From contig JAYTOA010000027.1 of the NCBI GenBank assembly GCA_043748015.1, positions 1 through 21,249 on the forward strand: a stretch of 21,249 bases of DNA, read 5' to 3'. Shown one piece after another: positions 8,614 to 15,207 of the stretch (positions are counted from its first letter, which is position 1; every line of letters starts with the position of its first letter). The notes beneath the pieces were generated by a model. The model searched no databases. It saw only the letters and a list, made by a program, of their open reading frames with translations, and was not told the origin of the DNA. The translations under genes and the position numbers were made by a program. This DNA is from JAIBBG01 sp043748015 (lineage in GTDB: Bacteria > Bacteroidota > Bacteroidia > Flavobacteriales_D > Sanyastnellaceae).

Positions 8614-9716
8614 ATGTCTGAACAGTTAGTAGCCGATAATGGAAACCAAACCGACGATCAATTTATGAGTAGAAAAGCTTTTTTTATTGTATTGATATTT
8701 GCGGTACTTGCCAGCGTTTTATTGACGCAATATTTCAGTGGAAATTTGTCTACTTCCAATCGGCTGGAGAACAACGTGACGCCAATTAGTCACAATGATA
8801 ATTTGCCAATTACTCAAAATTTGTCAATTGGTATTTCTGCGGAAAACCCTGGTGATTTTGTTATGCACAGAGAGAATAAATTCAAGTTTATTAAGCCTCT
8901 TCTGTTTGCTGATATGAAGCACGAAAGCGAGAAGTTTGTTCCTTTGAACGCTGCTCTTTCCGAAAAGATGCAGGAGCTGGCTTCATCGAATTTAATGACC
9001 AACGCCACTGTTTATTTGAAGGAGTTGTATTCCGTAGATTGGACTCAGGTAAATGGATACCTAAAATATTTGCCGGGTAGCATGTTGAAGGTAGCGACGT
9101 TCATCACAATTTTGAAACAGGCGGAAATGAATCCATCATTTCTGGAAAAACAGATTACACTTACAAGTCATGCAGATATGGGCGTTCTTGTGAATACGCC
9201 CGTTCCACTGGTTGTTGGGAAGTGGTACTCTAGTTATCAATTGCTCCAGGTAATGATTGAATTCAGTGATAACGATGCGACTTTCTTGTTGAAGTGCGAA
9301 ATGGATTAACCTGTTTATTCGAAGTTGTTATTGGATCTTGATTTAATTGCACCACAAGCCGATGACTGGAATAATTTGATGACGGCGTCTGATTATGCGA
9401 GATTTTATCGCGTGTTATTTAACGCTACTTATCTTGAAAGTAAATATTCAGAAAGGGCACTTTCGCTCCTTGCCCAAACGGACTTTAAAGACGGGCTGGT
9501 AAAGCCAATTCCCACCGATGTAACAGTGTCACATAAATTCGGGAAAGAATGAGCGAATCAAGGGCTTATCAGTTTCATGACGGCGCAATAGTGTATCTAA
9601 GCAAGAGACCTTTTGTCGTTGTAATTATGACGGAAGGTTCCAAAATTGAATTGCTACCGGGTGCTATCGCTCAACTATCTGCAGTATGCTATGAATTCAT
9701 GAGTAATTTGAAATAG
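8614..9716 (+). pseudogene. Broken class A beta-lactamase-like serine hydrolase (one nonsense codon, one frameshift)
   Basis: Read across two lesions this gives one 367-residue protein of the beta-lactamase2/class A-like serine hydrolase family. An N-terminal membrane anchor lies at about residues 22-40. The active-site SxxK is Ser156-Met-Leu-Lys159 (PGSMLKVA). The SDN motif is 218-220. A KFG triad stands in place of the usual KTG (HKFG at 9532-9543). An HDG-IVY strand follows (AYQFHDGAIVY). Lesion 1 is an in-frame TAA at 9307-9309, after which the same frame continues with family-like sequence; a CAA codon there would restore reading. Lesion 2 is just after HKFG: adding one G to the GGG at 9541-9543 restores the frame through GERMSE to the TAG at 9714-9716. 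The corrected length is a whole number of codons. Substrate unknown; KFG and the anchor suggest a cell-wall or housekeeping hydrolase rather than a resistance enzyme. Confidence 0.85.
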
Positions 9717-9721
9717 ACATT

Positions 9722-9749
9722 GACGAAGTGAATACTATTTCACTTCATC
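9722..9749. terminator. Inverted repeat across the convergent 3' ends of the pseudogene and metG
   Basis: GAAGTGAA (9725-9732) and TTCACTTC (9739-9746) are perfectly complementary around a 6-nt loop that includes the metG stop codon. Pairing resumes beyond one mismatch at 9722-9723 with 9748-9749. There is no T-run on either strand, so termination by this hairpin is only a possibility suggested by its place between convergent genes. Confidence 0.35.
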
Positions 9750-11804
9750 ACCTGCATTCATACTTTTTTCCGGAGAAAGAATTGATAATAGGCCTGCTGC
9801 ATTTTCTGCCATCAATATCATTCCTTCGCTTTTTACTCCTTTGATTTCACGCGGTGCGAGATTGGCAAGAAACAAAACTGTTTTTCCAATAATGTCTTCC
9901 GGCTTGTAGTGCTCGGCTATTCCCGAGATGACGGTTCGTTCACCAACTCCGGTATCCACTTTTAGCTTCAATAATTTTTTTGTCTTCGGAACTGCTTCTG
10001 CTTCTAAAACTTTGACAACACGAATATCCATTTTCTGGAATGTATCAAAGTCGATATTCTCTTTGATGGCTTTTGCATTCTCCTCAACAGAATTCATTTT
10101 ACTCGCTTCAAGTTTTGCTACTTGCGTAGCAACAAACTCATCTGTGATTTTTTCGAAAAGAATTGGAAGATGATCAATCTTATGACCGGCATTCAGCAAT
10201 CCGGATTTTGCAAGATCATTCCATGCACACCACTGAATGTTGAGTGCAACTCTTATTTTTTCTGATGTAAAAGGAATAAATGGTCGAAGAACGAATGCGG
10301 CATCAGCAACGAGATTGGCGCACGAATGCATAATTCGCGCGGCGGCATCCGGATCAGTCTTGATCAATTTCCACGGCTCTGTTTCTGTCAGTAATTTATT
10401 ACCGATGCGTGCAATGTTCATTGCTTCTGCGAGCGCCTCTCGAAATCTGAACTCTTCGATTTTCCCTCCAACTGCGAGATATGATTCATATGCAGCTTTA
10501 CCGGCTTGTTTCTCTCCGGGGGATGGTTCGCCTTTGGTTTCAGGAATTATTCCATCATAAAATTTATGTGTAAGAACAAAAACACGGTTGACGAAATTTC
10601 CAAGAATATCCGCCAACTCATTGTTCACTCTGTCTTTGAAATCTATCCAAGTGAATTCGCTGTCTTTTTGTTCAGGCATAATTGAACCCAATACAAAACG
10701 CATCTCATCTTGTCTTCCGGGCATGTCTTCGAGATACTCATGTAACCATACCGCCCAGTTACGCGAAGTTGAAATTTTGTCTCCTTCGAGATTCATGAAT
10801 TCATTTGCGGGAACATTGTATGGCAAGACAAATTCTCCGTGTGCTTTAAGAATTATCGGAAATATGATGCAGTGGAAAACGATGTTGTCTTTTCCAATAA
10901 AATGTATAAGGCGCGAATCATCACTCTTCCAATAGTCTTCCCAATTGCGCCCGTGTTTGTCAGCCCATACTTTTGTATTTGTGATGTATCCAATCGGCGC
11001 ATCAAGCCACACATACAAAACTTTTCCATCCGCACCTTCCACAGGTACAGGAACTCCCCAATCAAGATCTCTGGTCATTGCACGACTTTGCAATCCGCCA
11101 TCTACCCAACTCATGCACTGACCAACCACGTGCGATTTCCAATCTTTTGGATCGTGATGTTGAACACCATTCAGCGTTCCGTTTCTGATATAATCGCGCA
11201 CCCAGGCTTCGTGTTGTGCCATCGGCAAATACCAGTGCGATGTTTCTTTAAGCACTGGCTTACTTCCACTCAAAGTGGATTTTGGTTCAATGAGATCCAT
11301 CGGACTCAAAGTTCTTCCGCAACGTTCACATTGATCTCCGTATGCCTTGTCGTTTCCGCAATGTGGACACGTGCCAGTGATGTATCTGTCAGCTAGAAAC
11401 TGCTTTGCCTCTTCATCATAATATTGATCAGAACGCTCTACTTCAAAGCAGCCTTTTTTCTCCAAATTTTTAAAAATATCTTGCGACATTTTGTGATGTT
11501 CAGGAGAGGATGTCCTGTAATATTCATCGAATGCAATACCGAAATCTGCAAAAGATTTTTGCATCAAAACGTGATAATAATCGACGATTTCTTTAGGTGT
11601 CTTTGATTCTTTTTTTGCACGTAGTGTAATTGCCGCGCCATGTTCGTCACTGCCACAGATGAACGCAACATCTTTATTGCACGACCGCAGATATCGTACA
11701 TATATATCAGCGCTCAGGTATGCGCCAGCTATATGGCCGATGTGCAAAGGTCCATTTGCATAAGGCAATGCCGATGTAACAAGATATCTTTTTGGTTCAC
11801 TCAT
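9735..11804 (-). CDS. metG: Methionyl-tRNA synthetase with C-terminal tRNA-binding domain
   Basis: The enzyme charges initiator and elongator tRNA(Met) with methionine in the cytoplasm. The 689-residue length fits the long dimeric form. The class I signature HIGH is at 21-24 after PYANGPL. The zinc knuckle has Cys146, Cys149, Cys159 and Cys162 (CPHCG...CERCG). The KMSKS loop appears as KISTS at 343-347, the variant usual in the long form. Residues from about 585 form the EMAPII/Trbp111-like OB-fold (FDTFQKMDIRVVKVLEAE ... VLFLANLAPREIKG), which binds tRNA and dimerises. The ATG at 11804 gives MSEPKRYLVTSALPYANG, the expected family start. It is convergent with the broken hydrolase (18 nt between stops) and divergent from the LD-carboxypeptidase gene. 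Open frames on the opposite strand here are shadows. Confidence 0.97.
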   Translation of the reverse strand: MSEPKRYLVTSALPYANGPLHIGHIAGAYLSADIYVRYLRSCNKDVAFICGSDEHGAAITLRAKKESKTPKEIVDYYHVLMQKSFADFGIAFDEYYRTSSPEHHKMSQDIFKNLEKKGCFEVERSDQYYDEEAKQFLADRYITGTCPHCGNDKAYGDQCERCGRTLSPMDLIEPKSTLSGSKPVLKETSHWYLPMAQHEAWVRDYIRNGTLNGVQHHDPKDWKSHVVGQCMSWVDGGLQSRAMTRDLDWGVPVPVEGADGKVLYVWLDAPIGYITNTKVWADKHGRNWEDYWKSDDSRLIHFIGKDNIVFHCIIFPIILKAHGEFVLPYNVPANEFMNLEGDKISTSRNWAVWLHEYLEDMPGRQDEMRFVLGSIMPEQKDSEFTWIDFKDRVNNELADILGNFVNRVFVLTHKFYDGIIPETKGEPSPGEKQAGKAAYESYLAVGGKIEEFRFREALAEAMNIARIGNKLLTETEPWKLIKTDPDAAARIMHSCANLVADAAFVLRPFIPFTSEKIRVALNIQWCAWNDLAKSGLLNAGHKIDHLPILFEKITDEFVATQVAKLEASKMNSVEENAKAIKENIDFDTFQKMDIRVVKVLEAEAVPKTKKLLKLKVDTGVGERTVISGIAEHYKPEDIIGKTVLFLANLAPREIKGVKSEGMILMAENAAGLLSILSPEKSMNAGDEVK

Positions 11805-11902
11805 TTTTACGATATCAAATCATGCCGTGGATAAGTTTATCATCTTCGATCGCTTCTCAACAAGGATGAATGGCAGATTTGCGGGTGCAAGATAGTTTTG
11901 AG

Positions 11903-12844
11903 ATGAATGTGATAATACCTTCTTTTCTTAAAAGTGGTGATACCATCGGAATTGTTGCTACGGCGCGATGGATCACTACCGAACAATTGAAATCCGCAAC
12001 AGACTTATTCGAGTCGTGGGGATTTAAATGCCGTGTGGCGTCCAATATTCACTCGCAGCTTTTTCAGTTGGCGGGATCAAAAGAGGAAAGATTGTCGGCT
12101 ACCCAACAATTGTTGGATGATCCGGAAATTAAAGCAATCATTGTTGCTAGAGGTGGATACGGTACAGTTCATCTGATAGATGATCTTGATTTTTCTCAAT
12201 TCATGAAGTATCCAAAATGGATTTGCGGATACAGCGACATCACTGTTCTTCACGCTCATCTCAATTCGAAAGGAATAGCCACTATCCATTCAACTATGCC
12301 GGTTTCTTTTAAAGACGCAACGGCTGTGGCTTTGGAGAATATTCGAATGGCCCTTACCGGTGAGTTGCAGGAAATAAGTTTTTCACTGGAGCAGAATTCA
12401 GGCTTGAGTCGTTTACCCGTTCATAGTTTACCAATCATGGGCGGTAATTTATCCGTGCTCTATAGTATGCTTGGGAGTTCGTCTTTACAACCTATCGAGC
12501 CTTTCATATTGTTCATTGAAGATGTTGATGAAATGTATTATCACATTGACAGAATGATGTACGGACTTATGCGAGCGGGATTTCTCAAAGAGGTCAAAGC
12601 CGTGCTTTTAGGAGGTCTAACTCAAATGAAGGATAACACTGCGGATTTTGGATTTCAGGTGAACAATCCCTGGGGAACAGGTGCTCTCACTACGATCTGT
12701 GAATTTTTTGAGGAAAGGAAAATCTCGGTGTTATCCGGCTTTCCTGCAGGACATCAGAATGATAACAGAGCTTTCTATCTGGGTGTAAATTGTGATCTTG
12801 AGAGGAAGGATGGAAGAGCGGTTGTTCGCTTCCAACATGTTTGA
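11903..12844 (+). CDS. LD-carboxypeptidase (LdcA/MccF-like, peptidase family S66)
   Basis: Family S66 includes LdcA, which removes the terminal D-Ala from peptidoglycan tetrapeptides during recycling, and MccF immunity peptidases. The start at 11903 gives 313 residues beginning MNVIIPSFLKSGDTIGIVATAR, as homologues do. The frame can be opened 11 residues earlier at 11870, but those residues have no family resemblance. The expected Ser-Glu-His triad is present (313-residue numbering): Ser111 in GYSDIT, Glu206 in FIEDVDE and His284 in FPAGHQNDN. ARGGYG near residue 82 is also typical. TAGTTTTG at 11893-11900 matches the -7 consensus but would place transcription almost on the ATG and has no good partner box. 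Cytoplasmic location is inferred from the lack of a signal peptide. LdcA activity is the likelier role; an MccF-like specificity cannot be excluded. Confidence 0.9.
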   Translation: MNVIIPSFLKSGDTIGIVATARWITTEQLKSATDLFESWGFKCRVASNIHSQLFQLAGSKEERLSATQQLLDDPEIKAIIVARGGYGTVHLIDDLDFSQFMKYPKWICGYSDITVLHAHLNSKGIATIHSTMPVSFKDATAVALENIRMALTGELQEISFSLEQNSGLSRLPVHSLPIMGGNLSVLYSMLGSSSLQPIEPFILFIEDVDEMYYHIDRMMYGLMRAGFLKEVKAVLLGGLTQMKDNTADFGFQVNNPWGTGALTTICEFFEERKISVLSGFPAGHQNDNRAFYLGVNCDLERKDGRAVVRFQHV

Positions 12845-12894
12845 TGTAATAAGTTTTATTTCTTTTTGTGCTATTTAATGTGTGTAGTCCAATT

Positions 12895-12922
12895 TTGATG
12901 TTCTCAACGCAGCTTACATTTG
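12895..12922 (+). promoter_or_regulatory. Candidate Bacteroidota promoter for the IPExxxVDY-pyk unit
   Basis: A TTG at 12895-12897 (part of TTTTG) is followed after 17 nt by TACATTTG at 12915-12922, which fits the Bacteroidota -33/-7 pattern TTG-N17-23-TAnnTTTG. The box ends 22 nt before the GTG start, giving a short leader that contains the inverted repeat at 12926-12942. It is the only fully spaced promoter match noticed in the window. Confidence 0.6.
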
Positions 12923-12925
12923 CTA

Positions 12926-12942
12926 AGTGTAAAAAGTACACT
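12926..12942 (+). promoter_or_regulatory. Inverted repeat AGTGTA-N5-TACACT directly before the GTG start
   Basis: Six base pairs flank a 5-nt AAAAG loop. The repeat starts at the predicted transcription start and ends 2 nt before the GTG at 12945. The heptamer CTAAGTG also occurs twice, at 12923-12929 and 12941-12947, the second covering the start codon. It could be an operator or a leader hairpin limiting initiation. Evidence is positional only. Confidence 0.4.
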
Positions 12943-12944
12943 AA

Positions 12945-13364
12945 GTGACCATATATACACTCGACATAGAATCCAATTATGAGTTTGACCTCGTAGGCAT
13001 TAGTAGTCATGAAAAGGACTATCGGCTTGCCTGGTCATTGAACAAGCGCATGGGCTGGAGACTTCGGCGTATCTCCGATATTATTATGAATCAGCGCAGC
13101 AATGACTCTTCGCATGCGCAATTTCGTTTTGAACATCCAACGGAGCAATCAACAATTACGTTGATAGACAACAATACGCCTGAAGGCTTTTTCCTGCCGG
13201 ATGTTCAGCATTTTGATTATGTGCTGAAAATTGAGAATGATCAATTTGGATGTGATGATGCGTTCTTTAGAAAATTGAGGTCAAATCCGTTTATCATAAC
13301 GGCCTATCCAATCAATGTGGAGAAATTGAAATCGAAGCAAAATTTATTATACGAATACAGATAG
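12945..13364 (+). CDS. IPExxxVDY family protein, function unknown
   Basis: This 139-residue protein belongs to a small family named for the motif IPExxxVDY, which I know from Bacteroidota. Here the motif is the variant LPDVQHFDY at residues 84-92, followed by VLKIEN. The N-terminal half carries the family-like stretch FDLVGISSHEKDYRLAWSLN (14-33). No signal peptide, membrane span or known enzyme motif is visible, so a soluble cytoplasmic protein is expected. The start is a GTG right after an in-frame TAA (12942-12944); there is no upstream ATG in frame, and starting at the next ATG would remove the conserved N-terminus. Only 3 nt separate its stop from pyk, which points to co-transcription and probably coupled translation. 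Linkage with pyk hints at a metabolic or regulatory link, but the role is unknown. Confidence 0.82.
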   Translation: MTIYTLDIESNYEFDLVGISSHEKDYRLAWSLNKRMGWRLRRISDIIMNQRSNDSSHAQFRFEHPTEQSTITLIDNNTPEGFFLPDVQHFDYVLKIENDQFGCDDAFFRKLRSNPFIITAYPINVEKLKSKQNLLYEYR

Positions 13365-13367
13365 AAG

Positions 13368-14798
13368 ATGGAAATGGTGAATACCAAAACGAAGATTGTC
13401 GCGACCATTGGTCCGGCAAGCAGTTCTAAAGAAGTGTTGAAACAAATGATACTTAATGGTCTTGATGTGGCTCGCTTGAATTTTTCTCATGGTGCATACG
13501 AAGACCATTTGCAGGTAATACAGTTTGTCAGGGAGATCAATGTTGAGCTGGGAAGAAATACTTCATTGCTCGCGGATTTGCAAGGACCAAAGTTGCGCGT
13601 TGGTGAAATGGAAAATGGTTCAGTTGAATTGGTGGCAGGAAATAAAATTCGAATCAGTACAGAAAAGCAAATAGGGACCGCTGAAGTTATCTACACGAAT
13701 TATAAAGAGTTTGCGCAGGATGTGAAAGCCGGCGAAACTGTTTTATTGGATGACGGAAAGTTGATGATGACTATTCTCGAGACCAATGGCAAAGACAATG
13801 TCATTTGCGAAATCAATCAGGGTGGACCGCTCTCGTCTCGTAAAGGATTGAATCTTCCGAATACCAAAGTTTCACTGCCTTCACTTTCTGAAAAGGATTT
13901 GCAGGATCTGGAATTTGCGTTGAGCAAGGATGTCGACTGGATTGGACTTTCGTTTGTTAGAAACGCATCCGATGTTGTAGCACTGAAGGAGATCATTGCC
14001 AGATCCAATAAGCACGCAAAAGTTGTTGCGAAAATTGAAAAGCCGGAAGCGGTAGAGCAGATTGACGAGATCATTGCTGTTACAGACGCGGTGATGGTAG
14101 CGCGTGGCGATCTCGGCGTTGAAATACCACTTCACAGCGTTCCGTTGATTCAGAAAATGATTGTGAAGAAATGTGTTCATGCAGCGAAGCCGGTAATTGT
14201 TGCTACACAAATGATGGAAAGCATGATTACAAATGTTACACCTACGAGAGCTGAAGTGGCCGACGTTGCCAATGCTGTTCTAGATGGAACGGATGCCGTG
14301 ATGTTGAGCGGCGAAACTTCTGTTGGAAAATATCCCGTGGAATCGATTCGCATCATGAACAGCATTATTGAAGAAGCGGAAACATATGACGATCTGTATT
14401 ATCATGAAGAGTTGCCCCTTGAAGTTGACGAAGATCGCTTTATGACCAACAGTGTTTGTTATAGCGCATGCAGGTTGGCAGCACGCGTGAAAGCATCTGG
14501 TCTGGTTACAATGTCATTCAGTGGATATACCGGATACAGACTTGCCGGTTGGAGGCCTCGTGCTGTTGTTTTTGTTTTTACGAGCAATAAAAAAATTCTC
14601 ACGCAGATGAATCTGGTTTGGGGTGTCCGAGCTTTCTTCTATGATAAAATGGTGAGCACTGATCAAACTATTTCGGACATCAAATTCTTTCTGAAGAAAA
14701 ATGAATACGTTAAAGAGGGAGAGTTTGTCGTTCACCTTGCATCTATGCCAATTGCTGAGCAGGGCATGACGAATATGATTAAGTTGAGTAAGGTGTAG
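13368..14798 (+). CDS. pyk: Pyruvate kinase
   Basis: The enzyme converts phosphoenolpyruvate and ADP to pyruvate and ATP, the last step of glycolysis. The 476-residue product carries TKIVATIGPAS (8-18), the substrate-binding ARLNFSHG (35-42), the active-site KIEKPEA with Lys222 and Glu224 (222-228), VARGDLG (244-250) and MLSGETS (312-318). The B domain is at roughly 75-175 and the C-terminal domain from about 350. The start at 13368 gives MEMVNTKTK; the Met two codons later (13374) is equally possible. It is the second gene of a pair with the IPExxxVDY protein, 3 nt apart. The nearest strong terminator is 355 nt beyond its stop, shared with the convergent OmpA-protein gene. Confidence 0.97.
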   Translation: MEMVNTKTKIVATIGPASSSKEVLKQMILNGLDVARLNFSHGAYEDHLQVIQFVREINVELGRNTSLLADLQGPKLRVGEMENGSVELVAGNKIRISTEKQIGTAEVIYTNYKEFAQDVKAGETVLLDDGKLMMTILETNGKDNVICEINQGGPLSSRKGLNLPNTKVSLPSLSEKDLQDLEFALSKDVDWIGLSFVRNASDVVALKEIIARSNKHAKVVAKIEKPEAVEQIDEIIAVTDAVMVARGDLGVEIPLHSVPLIQKMIVKKCVHAAKPVIVATQMMESMITNVTPTRAEVADVANAVLDGTDAVMLSGETSVGKYPVESIRIMNSIIEEAETYDDLYYHEELPLEVDEDRFMTNSVCYSACRLAARVKASGLVTMSFSGYTGYRLAGWRPRAVVFVFTSNKKILTQMNLVWGVRAFFYDKMVSTDQTISDIKFFLKKNEYVKEGEFVVHLASMPIAEQGMTNMIKLSKV

Positions 14799-14813
14799 AT
14801 CGTTAGTTATATA

Positions 14814-15118
14814 GGATAATAGGAGTGTGGGATTATTGGGGGTGTGTGCAGAGGCGTTCAAATGGAAGTTATAGGTTATTGCGCAGACCGCGCGTAGTGT
14901 AACTCGGCCTTTTCCTTCAGCTAATAGATCATTATCTCATCGCGCTGATGAAATTCAGTTGAGCATTTTGTAAAATTGGTATGTTGTGTATTCAAGCATT
15001 GATTCATTAACGTGGTATCCATCCTGCATAACTTTTTATCTACAAATCAACAGGTCATTCTTACGGTCCAGAATGCCTTTCGCCCAATAACCCAATCACT
15101 CAAAGCTCCCTATTATCC
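14814..15118. repeat. Imperfect long-range inverted repeat bracketing about 240 nt
   Basis: The left arm, 14814-14840, read on the opposite strand contains the blocks CCCAATAA, CCCA, CACTC and CTATTATCC in that order. The right arm, 15083-15118, contains the same blocks in the same order with small insertions between them, the largest being about 8 nt before the last block. The repeat could mark a small mobile or REP-like element, or a long RNA fold. Confidence 0.5.
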
Positions 15119-15152
15119 CATAATCCTGTAAACCCAAATTCCTAAGAATAAA

Positions 15153-15185
15153 GAAAAAGGCTGTCCACATGTGACAGCCTTTTTC
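15153..15185. terminator. Bidirectional rho-independent terminator
   Basis: A perfect 13-bp stem (GAAAAAGGCTGTC with GACAGCCTTTTTC) encloses a 7-nt loop CACATGT. The A-run and T-run at the stem base give a G/C-rich core followed by U's on both strands. It sits 22 nt past the stop of the minus-strand OmpA-protein gene and 354 nt past pyk, so it most directly ends the former and can also stop read-through from the latter. Confidence 0.92.
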
Positions 15186-15207
15186 TATATCGTATGAAGG
15201 TGATAAA

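Larger units (their letters stand above)
14799..15207. other. 409-nt convergent intergenic region without a gene
   Basis: The stretch lies between the 3' ends of pyk and the PorE-like gene. No open frame in it resembles a protein, and no tRNA-like fold was recognised. It holds two structures: an imperfect inverted repeat with arms at 14814-14840 and 15083-15118, and a strong hairpin at 15153-15185. A G/C-rich patch (GCGCAGACCGCGCG) near 14880 stands out from the A/T-rich surroundings. It may be spacer, or hold a small RNA or repeat element not identifiable from sequence alone. Confidence 0.6.

Noticed and set aside
9307..9309. TAA as a recoded sense codon or programmed read-through
   Set aside because: Other genes here (asd and the PorE-like gene) end in TAA, and the same gene has a second lesion, so decay or sequence error is simpler.
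8614..9716. Antibiotic-resistance beta-lactamase
   Set aside because: The gene is broken, has a membrane anchor and KFG in place of KTG, and no mobile element was seen nearby; only the broad fold can be claimed.
10839..11396. A 185-codon plus-strand open frame inside metG
   Set aside because: It lies wholly antisense to a gene with complete family motifs, has no recognisable domain and reads as a shadow of the metG codons.
11870..11902. Upstream ATG for the LD-carboxypeptidase
   Set aside because: The 11 added residues are not family-like, and the ATG at 11903 gives the expected start before the GDTIGIV strand.
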